Below are positions 30,101 through 38,683 of a stretch of 64,000 nucleotides of DNA, piece after piece. Below the pieces are notes generated by a model. It saw nothing but the letters and a program-made list of their open reading frames with translations, was not told the origin of the DNA and ran no database searches. Origin of the DNA: Planctomycetota bacterium. GTDB lineage: Bacteria; Planctomycetota; UBA11346. Within the stretch, counting starts at the first letter, position 1. Each line of letters begins with the position of its first letter. The position numbers were made by a program, and so were the translations under genes. Location: assembly GCA_016745075.1 (NCBI GenBank), contig JADGDD010000001.1, positions 745,125 through 809,124 of the forward strand, read 5' to 3'.

Positions 30101-33100
30101 CCAGTTTGCCGTTGTGAATGTACACACTGGGGGAGAGATCGTTCCTTCTGTCGTATCAGAACTGGATACTGGAATAGAAACATCACCTGTCGGCTTAGAG
30201 TTTAAAACAAGGGTGAATGTTTTAGAAGTACCAGACTCACTGGTGTCTCCCCAAGAACTATTGTTTACGGTAATGCCTGCTTCGTCATCATCCGTATTTA
30301 TAACAGTCACGCTGTCAGGAGTCAGTCCATTATAATTACCATCACCTGATGTTGTTGCCCCCAAAACAATGGCATAAGTGACATCATCATCATCAACATC
30401 ATCGTTAACACCGGTTACGATAACCGTTTGTGGGTCATTCCATGTAGATGTTGTAAATGTAAGTGGCAAAGAAACAGAAACCGTTCCTTCGTTAGTATTA
30501 TCAGATGAGATAGCAGCAATGGTGACATTTGCAGTTGGCTGGGTATTCAAACGCACGGTGAAACTTGCTGTAGTACCGTCTTCTCCAGTATTACCAGAAA
30601 TGGAAGATACCGTGACACCAACAACATCATTATCAACATTAACCACTTCAACTGGAGTAAGTACAAGGACATCATAAGCGTTATCATCCGTTGAACTTTG
30701 ATTTATGACAGCTGTAATATAATAAGTAATATTACCATCAGCCTCAGCATCATTGACCCCAGTAACGGTAACAACTTGAGCAACATTCCAATCTACTGTT
30801 GTGAAAGTAAGGGTTGATTTATTGATCGTTCCCTCTGTTGAATCTGTTGTTGCGCAATCAATAACCACATTTCCTGTCGGTTTTGATGATAAAGATACAG
30901 AGAATGTTGCCGTACCAGCACCTTCGTTCGTGTTACCACTTATACTCGACAGAGAAACACCAACGGTATCGTTATCGGTATTGATAACCGATATGTCACT
31001 TGGATTCAGAACATAATTACTATCAGTTGAAGAGGCAAGCCCTGTTACAATTGAATAGGATATATCACCGTCATCAGAATCATCATCGACACCAGTCACC
31101 GTTATCTCTTGTTCAACATTCCAGTCTCCGGTAGAAAAAACAACGGAAGAGACTGACAGAGTTCCCTCAGTAGTGTCATTGCTAGACACTGGCACTGTTA
31201 CAGAATCTGTAGGCGCTGTATTAAGAACAATTGTGAATGTTGCCGTTCCCCCTGCTTCTGTCGTGCTATTTGAAATAGGCGATACCGTAAATCCTGCGGC
31301 ATCATTATCCACATTCGTTACCGTCACATCCGCTACACTTAAACCCGCATAATCTGCTGGTCCAACGGTGTCTCCCAATAGAATAGTATAATTGGTTCCT
31401 GCATCGAGGATAAGATCATCTACACCAGTTATAGTCACAACTTGTTCTATGTACCAATCTGCTGGAGTGAAAGTCAAACTTGCTTTATCAATCGTACCTT
31501 CAGAAGAATCTACGCCCGTTAAAGAAATTGAGACACTGGCAGATGGCTTACTATTCAAAACAACACTAAAGTTATCTTGACCGCCAAGTTCTGTGGTTGT
31601 ACATGTCGTTTTACTAACCGTTACACCCTTTGTATCATTATCCACATTCACACCCGCAATACTGGTAATACTCATACCGTTATAAATACTGTCTAATGAA
31701 GATGACGACATGTTGATGCTATAAGCTTGGTTATCTGGAGATTCATCAACCGAATCATCAACGCCTGTAACAGTTACCGTTCGAACTGCGTTCCAGTTCA
31801 AGTTGGTAAATTCTATTGTCGTTGGACTAACTGTCGCCTCAGTCTCATCGCTACTAACCAAAGAAATAGTAACTGTGTTAGTCGGCTGACTTGCCAATTT
31901 TATCGTAAAGGTATCTGTTGACCCACTCTCGTTGGTAGTAAGCGGAGCACTGACCACAGTAATTGCTGCCGTATCATCATCCGTATTAACAAGTGTCACA
32001 TCTGCTGGGTTCATGCCTGCATAATCACCGCCAGCCGCCGCTGCCGTTTGGATAACATAGGCGATATCTCCATCATCAACATCATCATTTTTACCTGTAA
32101 GAGTAATTGTTTGAGCAATATTCCAAGTACCGCTCGTAAAAGAAAGTTGCTGTGTGGTAAATGTTGTTTCTGTGGTATCAAGAGCGGTTACATCAATCGT
32201 AACAGTGCTGGTTGGTTCCGAATTAAGCGCAAGAGTGAATGATCCTGTTGCTCCTGCTTCGCTCGTAGTCAAATCTGTTTCCACAAGGGTAAACCCTTTT
32301 GTGTCATCATCAGTATTAGTGACAGAAACATCGGCAGGATTTAAACTATTATAGTTTCCATCCGTTGCAGTCGTTGTTCCAATAACAATTGAATAAGCGG
32401 TATCTCCATCATCAATATCATCATTTACCCCTGTTACCGTAACAACATATGGCGTTGTATTACTCAGATTTATCCCTGTCTCACTAATCGTACCTTCAGT
32501 CGTATCCGAACTCGATAATGGAATGGTTACCGTGCCGCTACTTGGTGTTGTATTTAATGAAATGGTAAAGGTTGCAGTACCGCCAGCTTCAGTCGTATTT
32601 TGTGAAATCGGTGTGATGGTGATTCCTGCAACATCGTTATCTGTATTCGTAACACTGACATTGGTGACAGTAAGGCCATTATAATTACCGTCTGTTGAGG
32701 AAGTATCGCCAAGCGTCACTGTATAAGCATGGTCACCAGTAGCACTCGCCCCGTCATCCACACCCGTGATGGTGACTGTCTGTGCAACATTCCAATCTCC
32801 CGTTGTAAAGGTGAGCAAAGCCGTGCTGACTGTTCCATAGGAAACATTACTGCTGGCAACAGTAATAGTCACACTATTTGCCGGCTTACTGTTCAAGACA
32901 ACAGAAAAGCTATCGGTACCACCAGTTTCGGTCGTTACACAGGTCGTCTTACTAACTGTAACCCCTTTAGTATCATCATCAGTATTGGTCACCGACACGT
33001 CTGTTGCTGTTACACCAGTGTAATCTGCACCTGACACATTGGTTTCAATGGTGTACGCAATATCACCATCATCAATATTATCATCTACCCCACTAACTGT

Positions 33101-36100
33101 TATTGTTTTCACTTCATTCCAGCGGCTTGGGGTGAAAATAACTGATGCAGGAGAAGCCGTACCTTCTGTAGCATCCAATGTTGGCACAGCAATGGTTACG
33201 TCACTGGTTGGCTCTGAGGTCAAGACCAACGTAAAGGTTGCCTGTCCACCAGCTTCACTTGTATTCCCTGAAATAGTACCAACCGTTACACCTTTGCTAT
33301 CATCATCTGTATTGGTCACCGTTTTATCATTTGGGTTAAGTCCTGAATACAATGGATCTGAACTAACAGCAAGACTCGTCACAATCGTAAAGGTTTGGTC
33401 TCCGTCATCAATAAAATCATTTACACCAGTCGCCGTAATCGTTTGTGCTATATTCCAATCCAAGGATGTGAAAGTCATTGAACTAGTACTTACCGTACCT
33501 TCAGATAGGTCACTACTACTAATACCAATCATTACATTATCAGATGGCTGAGAAGCCAATACTAATGAGTACGAAGCAGTACCACCAGCTTCCGTTGTTG
33601 ATGCAGAACCAGACAAAACAATGTCTGCACTGTCATCATCCGTAATAGAAACTAAAATATCATCAATAGAAGCACCGCTATAATCACCACCACTGGCTGT
33701 ATGAGAAATGGTTGCATAATGAGGACTTAATTCATCCACATCATCATTGATTGCAGAGATCGTAATCATTTGAGCCGTATTCCATAGACTACCGCCGCTA
33801 GGGTTAAAAGTTAGATCTACACTAGATGCAGCATTGACCTGCACTTGAGACAATGCTGTTACCGTAATCGTCACTGCTGATGTTGGCTGCGAATTGAGAA
33901 CAACACTATAGGTATCTGTACCACCAGCCTCCGTTGCCGTTGTGCTTGTTTTTGAAATAGTCACACCAATGCTATCATCGTCTGCATTGGTACCGCTCAG
34001 GTCTGGAGTAGCTGTCCCAGTTAATGCATCATAGTAAGTATCTGATGTCGAGCTTGGATCACCAAGCACAACAGAATAATTTCTTACACCATCAACAACA
34101 TCGTCATTCTGTCCAGTAACCGTTACAGATACACCTGTATTCCAATTTCCTGAGTTTAATGTTACCGACCCCCCATCCAAAATAATTTCATCCGTATCCC
34201 CACCAATGGTAAGTGGAATAACAACATCATCCGATGGCTGTGTACCGAGCATAACCGTAAACGAATCAGTACCATTTGGCTCCGCTGTCGTTAAAACAGT
34301 TTTGCTAATAAGTACAGAAGCAGAGTCATTATCGGTATTTGAACCTGTTACATCTGGTGTTGCTCCATCCGTTAGCACAAAGTTCGTATCAGTTGAAGTC
34401 GTTGCACCAAGCACAACCGTGTAAGCTTGAGCACCATCAATAATAACATCATCAAGACCAGTCACGGTAACCAAAACACCTATTTCCCACAAAGCTGGTG
34501 TAATAACAACAGACGTAACACCACTTAAAGTTGCCTCATCACCACTAATAGAAATGGGAATAGTTACGTCGTCAGTAGGTAAGGCCGTTAAAGTCACGAT
34601 AAAGGAATCTGTGGTTCCATCCTCTGATGTAGTAATACTAGCTTTGTTAACTACTACCCCAGCGGAATCATTATCTGTTATTGAGACAATTTGGTTCTCA
34701 TCTGCATAAGTATCATAATCAGCACCACTAAAGCTATGAGTTATCGTTGATGAATGGCTCCCTTCAACGCTATCATCATCTATGGCTATAATTGTCACCG
34801 GCTGTGGAATATTCCAAGTACCGCTAGTGAACGTCAAAAAACTAGGGTTAGGATCGGCTTGGCTGTCTCCTGTAATTGTCACTGTTACATCACCACCAAC
34901 AGGCTCTGAATCCAACTCTACGGTATAACTACCAGTAGATCCGCCTTCTGTTGCCGCAGAAGCCGTACCAAAGGTAACGCCAAGTGCATCATTATCTTTT
35001 ACCCCAAATGTTTGACTGGTAGCAATAAGACCAGAATAGTTTCCGTCAGAACTAGATGCCCCAGTAAAATTGATTTTTACAATTTCGGAACCATCTACGA
35101 TATCATCATCAATAATATCAATCGGAATATCTTGTGTAATATTCCAATCAGATGGTGTAAAAGTAACAGATGTAGAAGTCGGCATGATTTCGGTCGTATC
35201 ATCCGAAGCAAACTGAATAGTTACATTAAATAAAGGTTTACTTGTTAATGTGATATGCATGTCAACATCTGCTTGATGTTCATCAACAATGCTGTCGTCC
35301 TTTGTCACGGTTATGCCTGCTGTATCATCATCGTCATTGTTACTCAAAAAATCTGCTGTAGAAGCGGAAGAATACGTTGGGTCACTGGTTGAAAGCGACA
35401 CACTAATAGAATAAGCAACCGTACCATCATCAACATCATCATCTTGTCCGGTGACAGTAATCGCTTTATAGGTATTCCAATTTACGCTAGTGAATACATA
35501 TTGGCAACTTGCTGCAGGAGTATCACCCCCATTAGTATGGACCTTTGCTTCAGCGGTATTAGAAGACGTGAACGTCATCGTTACATCCGACGTCGGCTGA
35601 CTCTGTAGGCTAATCTGAAACGTTTGAGTGCTACCAGTTTCCGATGTGTTACCTGCCATCTCAATTCGATAAAAACCAGTATTATCATTATCGGTATTAA
35701 TAATAGCCCCACTTGAATAATCATAACCATTATATTTCAAATCGGAACTCACCATTGGCAGTGGATCTATATACCAATTTTGATTTCCATCATCAATAAA
35801 ATCATCCTGCCCTTGAACGTAAATTGTTTTATTAACGTTCCAGTCTCCAGTAGTGAACAGAACATTCACTTGCTCAGAGAAGACCGCATTATCAAGAGAC
35901 ACTTTACCTTCACCTATATCCAACGATTTAACTGGTATGGTCACGCTTGCTGTTGGTTGCGTAGCCAGCCGTATTTGAAATGTATCTTTACCGCCAGATT
36001 CTGTCGTTGTTAAACCAGCAGAATCAGTAAGCACAATATCTCTGGTATCGTCATCTGTAATAACAACATCTGCAGAAGTGGTTGTTTGCAGACGATAGCC

Positions 36101-38683
36101 ATCACCCACAAGAACTTTTATCGTGACCGTTTCATTATCTTCATCAATAAAGTCATCAATTGCCGTAATTGTGACATTACGATAGGTTGCTCCAGGCAAA
36201 ATGGCGACTTGTAGTCCAGGTGCTATAGGATCATCATCAACAATAGAGGAAAAATCCACCCCCATCGCAACACCAGCATCAGGGTCAAGATTTACCATTG
36301 TTTGACCATAATACCGAAAACTTCCTGTCACAGGAAAACTTCTCGTTAAACGAATATATCCAGTTTCACCGGTCTCCGCTGCCGTACTATCAAATGCTGC
36401 AATAGATATTTCTGGAAGCCACACTGGTAACGTATTTATCGCATCTTGTTGATCACCAGAACCTAATTCTTCTCCAAGCTGTCCAGAACTATCTCGTCCA
36501 CCAGCTTTCACTTCACCACTTGCAGTCAGAATAAGCGAATGCCTTTGCCCTGCTGAAATATCATAGGCTGCCCCAGTAAACACCTGGTTGGGAATATTCT
36601 GCTGTCCGAGTGCGCCATTCATCAACTGGCCATCAGTATCAAGCCCCCAAGTCCAAACACGTCCTTTATAATCGAGTGCCATGCTGTGATATTCTGAACA
36701 ATCTATCTTAACAATGGCATCCATCGTTGCTGTTATTCTGGTTGCTTGAACCGTGCTACCAGTCTCTGTGTTATGTCCCGTTCTACCAAGAGAGTTCGTT
36801 CCCCATGTCCACACTTCACCGTTTGCATCCAAGGCCATTGCGTGATAACCACCAGCAGTTATAGCGATAATATTATCCAAACTCCCTCCCGTATCTTTCT
36901 GAACAAGTGATGCATAAATATTATCCGTCGTAGACCCATCTCCCATACCAGAATAGCTACCTTCCCCCCATGCCCAAACTTGTCCTCTTCCATCGAGTGC
37001 ATAAGAAGTATCTATACCAGCAGCAATTTGTTTAATATTTTCAAGAGTGAGATACGAAAAGAGTAGTTTATATTTCACCAAAACAAATGCGGTACTGTCC
37101 GTTGTCGAATTATTTCCTAACTGGCCACTCTTATTCGCGCCAACGGCATAAACCCGACCATTTGCAGAGAGATATAATGAGTGATTTGCACCAACTGCTA
37201 TATCAATGGGATACTTATAACCGACAGATTGTCTTGTGCTATAAGATGATGGACTGCTATGCCCCAATCCTAACTGTGCACTATCATTATCACCAAATCC
37301 ATACATGTACCCACCCGTATGTGCAACCAAAGAATGGCTATTCCCAGAACTTCTTTTGCTTATATGTTTGGTATCCCAGATAGTATACGATGTAACTGGG
37401 GTATCCCGTTCTACCGTTGTTTGGTCACCAACTTGCCCTAAGCTATTTGCTCCCCATGACCAAAGAATACCATCTTGTTTCAAGGCAAAACTATTGAACG
37501 CACCAGAGGCAACCTTCGTGATGATGTCGTTAGACCATTGTGCTGTCGCAAGTGATGGTGTAGAAATAGTCGATTCGGTGAGATCTGTTCCAAGTTGTTT
37601 ATAGGTATTGTATCCCCATGCATAAAGACGAGCATCACCTTTAATTGCGCCAGATCCGTAATAGAGATTCCTTGGCAGTCTACTCACATTTGTCGTAACA
37701 TAAGAACCATACGACAGTTGATCGGATGTAGACTCTGAACCATTTCCTAACTGACCGTTAAGATCTCGTCCGCATGTATAAACAAAACCATTGTACCGCA
37801 AAACCGTACTGTGATACCTACCCGCTGAAATATCCGTAGCAAAAGTAATCTCAGGAACAGGCTCTGGAATGTAGGCAGACGCAGTATTATCAAGCCCAAG
37901 CTGTCCATCATTATTATACCCCCAAACCAAAACCTCTCCGATAGTCGACAAAGCCATACTGTGATATGCTCCAGCGGAGATACGTTTTATATTTCCTATT
38001 GTATCAATTAAAACCGGACGACTTTCATCTTCGCTTCCTCCAATACCTAAACGTCCATATAAACCTCTTCCCCATGAGTATACCTCACCATTTGCCGTAC
38101 GTGCCAGCGAGAAATCAGCACCAGCAGAAACTTCGACCACATCCTTATTATCAAAAAAAGAAGACGATATTGCGCTGTAAGAAGTTACGGGAGTTGGTGA
38201 TGGATTGCCGTTTCCAATTTGCCCATATCTATTGTCTCCCCATCCATAAACCGTTCCACTTGCCGTTATTGCTAAAGCAAATTTTTCACCTGCTGCAATT
38301 CGGTTAAAGCCAAGCCCAATAACACGTGGAGTCGTATAATACGCAGTATCAACTGGTTCAGCACATTGCCCATACGCGTTATCACCCCAACAGTACACAT
38401 ACGCGCTACTTGTTACAATCATACTAAATTCATACCCAGCTTGAATATCAATAACTTCACCAGAAACACCAGACAAATCAACCTTCACCCACGTTGTTCT
38501 ATTGGTTGTAGTACCATCACCTAACTGACCTTTGGTATTCCGCCCAGTCGCATACACCGTCCCATCAGCAGAGAGATACAGGCTATGTTGATACCCTTGT
38601 GCAAACTGCGCTTCCACTGCTGACAAACCAGACGCTAGACACAGCAAACCGAAACAAAATGCAATTATCTTTATTTTACACAT
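21158..38683 (-). CDS. Giant secreted RCC1 / Calx-beta repeat protein
   Basis: A single frame of about 5,841 codons. A Sec signal peptide (MCKIKIIAFCFGLLCLASGLS) is followed by 14 RCC1-type units (W/A-G-xN-xxGQLG) over residues about 25-760, enough for two seven-bladed propellers. Then come about 38 Calx-beta-like units of roughly 105 residues, with acidic Ca-binding ends (TNTDDD, TDND) and the core NWNxxQTVTVTGVDD. Two cadherin/CSPG-like insertions (near 24.8-25.6 kb and 21.5-22.9 kb) and a last Ig-like module end the protein. No C-terminal sorting tag or transmembrane helix is seen. The start is the ATG with GAAGGA 6 nt upstream; a longer frame from 38716 adds residues before the signal peptide. 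Likely a calcium-rigidified surface adhesin or matrix protein, first gene of a four-gene unit. Confidence 0.88.
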   Translation of the reverse strand: MCKIKIIAFCFGLLCLASGLSAVEAQFAQGYQHSLYLSADGTVYATGRNTKGQLGDGTTTNRTTWVKVDLSGVSGEVIDIQAGYEFSMIVTSSAYVYCWGDNAYGQCAEPVDTAYYTTPRVIGLGFNRIAAGEKFALAITASGTVYGWGDNRYGQIGNGNPSPTPVTSYSAISSSFFDNKDVVEVSAGADFSLARTANGEVYSWGRGLYGRLGIGGSEDESRPVLIDTIGNIKRISAGAYHSMALSTIGEVLVWGYNNDGQLGLDNTASAYIPEPVPEITFATDISAGRYHSTVLRYNGFVYTCGRDLNGQLGNGSESTSDQLSYGSYVTTNVSRLPRNLYYGSGAIKGDARLYAWGYNTYKQLGTDLTESTISTPSLATAQWSNDIITKVASGAFNSFALKQDGILWSWGANSLGQVGDQTTVERDTPVTSYTIWDTKHISKRSSGNSHSLVAHTGGYMYGFGDNDSAQLGLGHSSPSSYSTRQSVGYKYPIDIAVGANHSLYLSANGRVYAVGANKSGQLGNNSTTDSTAFVLVKYKLLFSYLTLENIKQIAAGIDTSYALDGRGQVWAWGEGSYSGMGDGSTTDNIYASLVQKDTGGSLDNIIAITAGGYHAMALDANGEVWTWGTNSLGRTGHNTETGSTVQATRITATMDAIVKIDCSEYHSMALDYKGRVWTWGLDTDGQLMNGALGQQNIPNQVFTGAAYDISAGQRHSLILTASGEVKAGGRDSSGQLGEELGSGDQQDAINTLPVWLPEISIAAFDSTAAETGETGYIRLTRSFPVTGSFRYYGQTMVNLDPDAGVAMGVDFSSIVDDDPIAPGLQVAILPGATYRNVTITAIDDFIDEDNETVTIKVLVGDGYRLQTTTSADVVITDDDTRDIVLTDSAGLTTTESGGKDTFQIRLATQPTASVTIPVKSLDIGEGKVSLDNAVFSEQVNVLFTTGDWNVNKTIYVQGQDDFIDDGNQNWYIDPLPMVSSDLKYNGYDYSSGAIINTDNDNTGFYRIEMAGNTSETGSTQTFQISLQSQPTSDVTMTFTSSNTAEAKVHTNGGDTPAASCQYVFTSVNWNTYKAITVTGQDDDVDDGTVAYSISVSLSTSDPTYSSASTADFLSNNDDDDTAGITVTKDDSIVDEHQADVDMHITLTSKPLFNVTIQFASDDTTEIMPTSTSVTFTPSDWNITQDIPIDIIDDDIVDGSEIVKINFTGASSSDGNYSGLIATSQTFGVKDNDALGVTFGTASAATEGGSTGSYTVELDSEPVGGDVTVTITGDSQADPNPSFLTFTSGTWNIPQPVTIIAIDDDSVEGSHSSTITHSFSGADYDTYADENQIVSITDNDSAGVVVNKASITTSEDGTTDSFIVTLTALPTDDVTIPISISGDEATLSGVTSVVITPALWEIGVLVTVTGLDDVIIDGAQAYTVVLGATTSTDTNFVLTDGATPDVTGSNTDNDSASVLISKTVLTTAEPNGTDSFTVMLGTQPSDDVVIPLTIGGDTDEIILDGGSVTLNSGNWNTGVSVTVTGQNDDVVDGVRNYSVVLGDPSSTSDTYYDALTGTATPDLSGTNADDDSIGVTISKTSTTATEAGGTDTYSVVLNSQPTSAVTITVTALSQVQVNAASSVDLTFNPSGGSLWNTAQMITISAINDDVDELSPHYATISHTASGGDYSGASIDDILVSITDDDSADIVLSGSASTTEAGGTASYSLVLASQPSDNVMIGISSSDLSEGTVSTSSMTFTSLDWNIAQTITATGVNDFIDDGDQTFTIVTSLAVSSDPLYSGLNPNDKTVTNTDDDSKGVTVGTISGNTSEAGGQATFTLVLTSEPTSDVTIAVPTLDATEGTASPASVIFTPSRWNEVKTITVSGVDDNIDDGDIAYTIETNVSGADYTGVTATDVSVTNTDDDTKGVTVSKTTCVTTETGGTDSFSVVLNSKPANSVTITVASSNVSYGTVSTALLTFTTGDWNVAQTVTITGVDDGASATGDHAYTVTLGDTSSTDGNYNGLTVTNVSVTNTDNDVAGITITPISQNTTEAGGTATFTISLNTTPSSGTVTIPLSSSDTTEGTISETGINLSNTTPYVVTVTGVNDDIDDGDTAYSIVIGTTTATDGNYNSLNPADVSVTNTDDDTKGFTLVETDLTTSEAGATGSFTLALNSEPTSTVTIDVTALDTTETTFTTQQLSFTSGTWNIAQTITLTGKNDDVDDGDIAYVIQTAAAAGGDYAGMNPADVTLVNTDDDTAAITVVSAPLTTNESGSTDTFTIKLASQPTNTVTISLVSSDETEATVSPTTIEFTNLNWNAVRTVTVTGVDDSVDESPDNQAYSINMSSSSLDSIYNGMSITSIAGVNVDNDTKGVTVSKTTCTTTELGGQDNFSVVLNSKPSASVSISLTGVDSSEGTIDKASLTFTPADWYIEQVVTITGVDDLILDAGTNYTILLGDTVGPADYAGLSVADVTVTNVDNDAAGFTVSPISNSTTEAGGTATFTIVLNTAPTDSVTVPVSSNDTTEGTLSVSSVVFSTGDWNVEQEITVTGVDDDSDDGDISYSIVTGLASSTDSNYVLNPSDISVINTDNDTVGVSLSSISGNTNEGAGTATFSVSLSSKPTGNVVIDCATTDSTEGTINKSTLTFTTVDWNVAQVVTVTGVNDAEADGNITYYITAVINQSSTDDNAYDVLVLTPVEVVNVDNDVVGVTVSSISGNTGEDGTTASFTVRLNTQPTANVTIAAISSDNTNEGTVSVSLPLTFTTSTWNDPQTVIVTGVNDDVDDDDVTYAIVLGATTSGDGNYNGLTPDSVTVINTDDDEAGITVNNSSWGDTSESGTSKTFTLVLNSKPTGDVSIPVSSSDTTEGTISPPVCTFTTANWDTAQTVTVTGVDDVFKDGDISYTVNLLLSSSADANYRDIDLNDLLLKNTDNDTESFIIVESDSSTSVNEEGTTSDTFTLALSSQPSADTVITIAHGDGQITPISAMFTFTSANWNIPQEVTVTAVDDSLLDAVSTATVTITADAVYGSITDSVSVTVVDDDNAEAVVTPTTGLVVNEAGTVTDTFTVALGAPPATGKKVYITLSANGTLVSLSAATLTFTPSDWSTAQTVTVTGVDNYVDNTDAAFSVSLSVDNTQADSDPAFAAMSLSAVSGINTDNDTAGITVDSTIVTDEDGGYALLVVSLDTQPTGNVQIDISSSDTTEGQRDISTHTFTTSNWTLPKIIKINGQDDNILDGTIPYTATVGVNDGNTPDTNYTTKPDIVVSLQNEDNDTPIVTITESTSTDVVENGATDSYTVSLNVEPLSNVTVTIVPDSQIVVDAVSNQLVFTAGNWSTPQTVTVTAVDDLIAEGIHSASITHVASGAGFNRATIDPITVTVTDDDTASVIQTALSPATVVENNGTATYTIKLGTNPTSNVTITLASNDETEASVSPKTLTFTPANWNTVQTVTVTGIDDDEEDGAVAFAIAASAISGDSNYSGMTIADINGTTTDDDTKGIAISTTTLTVSESGTSSGFTVNLESQPTAEVRIPVSTADVNEVSLNLSELTFNETNWAQEQWVFVTGENDAVQDGAQAVIIALAAAESTDTNYSGVDASDVTVTNEDDDIADVDITQTDGYTSAVEGGASDSIVLTLETEPTADVIIAVTVDAQITATPSSVTFTPANWSTAQEVTIAAVDDVITEGNHDGNFGFTVTGAAEYAGMSLSGGTVIVADNDSAGIVITPTSVTEGDVTQQSFSVELSSQPISDIIVELSWNTLGQITSVASPQSFTFTTANWNVGQNITFTVADDAIAEELVEIPVYARVTTGDGTYDDIDANEIAITITDNDTRSVIVNQTAWSKTEGGDSAIYTLVLGSEPTEDVTVTVVADNQSSISPSELVFTSVNYSQPQLVTINVIDDAIAEGTHSSTVSHSAAGSSYESVNINNVVVTITDNDVLGIFVSPNTNLQTDETGGSVVCSVTLTSQPSGDVSLAIASSNELFGTVTPASLSFTESNWNTAQQITIIGQDVAGSGDNAYSVTLTPSSVEDAQYNALTATTLSLTNIDDDVESLLVVHSSGSTAISESGTTDSYGLVLSQQPTGDVTVSLTVDSTQLTASPTTLTYTSSNWNVAQTVSLTAVDDSIDEGDVYSVVINHTCANGGYDAVAAVDVAVAVTDDDTMGVLFNPLTVTVAEGGVDQTVDVRLTSQPAADVIVVLTSVQLPDQSSKQLVLKDEVSTAIGSGNLDAVSLTFTNANWNVAQTITAQAVDDVDVDGKMQFVLAALFANSTDTDYKALANAYFSGYVEDNESFDIVVSPTYKIETTEMGGTVSFAISLTQAVPETVRIPLYNTNALQGTLSVSEVNFAANDTSEKIVTITGLKDVNHGDEEYYVIVQAAESANVNYDGQEGDAVLVVNKAANNAPEITNPGQQTIVENAGIQQIALSGISTGQSGENDSITITAVSQNTGLISNPVIIYDGSSSTATLQYTAVTEQSGTATIQLTVTDNGSTPQDLTDDASTQTSFDIVVTAVNNAPTVTTNTGFTYVDASNDFRVLPSETKTLHATQLQLNATDVDSSDADLRYNIILPPSRGRLLLSGTSLGVNDYFTNQHIRDGVVAYEQNGVLSSTDDAFAFVVSDGNRGDVGVSESVLAVFPIQVVGLLTGTTATTEGAAAQALPITLATVPLADVTISLTPSNQLTTDVTSLVLNSGSMSGTVQLSAIDDAIAEASHSGTISYTLTSADAKYNGLTVTASSHAITDNDTAGVSIVGAPATVEGGASGSYTVVLTSEPTGTVSLNLTADGQETVSPSLLSFTTANWSTAQTVTVTAVDDEKAEGAHVGSVTTFVTGGGYDGMTVPSVSVAITDNDTPGLQISPTTLEVSETGSTGSFAVILGSQPSADVVINLTSSDTGEVTVGTSSLTFTSQNWATVQEVTVTGVDDVDQDGDQIATITLTVSSIDAAYGGTTGTVTVTNVDDDQAAIIVTHTDGGTLVTEAGATDTYEVRLGSAPTADVTVSLSNGDGQVSFSPASLTFTSGNYNTEQTITVTAIDDNLDEALTHTGSITHTASSSDTDYNTITSAATVSLTDNDESGLIVTPGGGIVTIENGPSATIAIALSSIPSADVTVSLAVSDASEGSLNVTSLSFNTTNWSVPQNINILSVDDPDTDGNQIYSIDCTFAASIDPSYKILPTRSISVLNQDDESSGVLVTPLTGLETDENGATASFTVRLNTAPANDVTIDVQSSRIDQGLVDIPQLTFTSSNWNVLQTVTITGQLDSTHGDQPYQITLKNTISSDVNYSNLSVPAVQVVNKAGNNAPSVNAPVTQNLSEDAGAQSLTISGISTGQTNENDSLTITATSSNPGLVPDPTVVYSSPASTAILNYQPVAQQAGSTTITITVTDDGGTPGNLADDKTTNALFVVSVAQVNDAPVIAGTNVLTVSAGTGKILTTAMLSVSDEDHATTDISYVVVLEPTLGELEGPGGALSINGTFTPAEIAAGHITYTHGSNDKVGLSDGFAVKAVDAGGAESVLKAFVITIDRTAPQTFPTGAAVSYTENAASSLIDPTVDLVKGTELTFKALTASLTSNGTSADVLSIRSAGDISFDGSTLSYQNTPIGTAASDGTGGSDLIINLNTSATETATELALQALTYENTSEAPSGLDRTVTVTITDPANKSDSFTQVITVIPVNDAPVVTARTYSTAMSVDLNSTISFADPDSLVDNFVVVTSPSRGTLSTINPATGGFTYTPNTGASGTDQFVVKAIDVDGALESSEITMTVVITSLDLTTRPIVISDAPMSATVGTELNYTLLVETSNLPANPSLEYAVLNKIGDMAISTSGTFTWTPVTGDVSKHHPISITITNGTEVGIHSFLVTVDVVAAQ
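22880..36410 (-). repeat. Array of about 38 Calx-beta-like repeats
   Basis: Units of about 105 residues (about 315 bp) follow the pattern GVTVSxTxxxTxEAGGTDSF...LNSQPTxxVTI...LTFTxxNWNxxQTVTVTGVDD...TNTDDD. My count is 32 units before and 6 after a cadherin/CSPG-like insertion at about 24.8-25.55 kb. Neighbouring units differ, so they look old rather than recently amplified. The count is by eye and could be off by one or two. Confidence 0.85.
36420..38610 (-). repeat. Array of 14 RCC1-type repeats
   Basis: Fourteen copies of a roughly 50-residue unit with the core (V/L)-x-x-W/A-G-x-N-x-x-G-Q-L-G, for example TVYATGRNTKGQLG and EVWTWGTNSLGRTG. The copies are diverged in DNA sequence. The number equals two complete seven-bladed propellers. 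Boundaries are approximate. Confidence 0.85.

Noticed and set aside
21597..36013. Many plus-strand open frames of 60-170 codons opposite the giant gene
   Set aside because: They are antisense images of the Calx-beta repeats, lack ribosome-binding sites and recognisable domains, and lie inside a strongly supported coding frame.
22880..36410. Repetitive DNA as a CRISPR array or satellite
   Set aside because: The periodicity is about 315 bp, in frame, diverged and coding; there are no short identical repeats with unique spacers.
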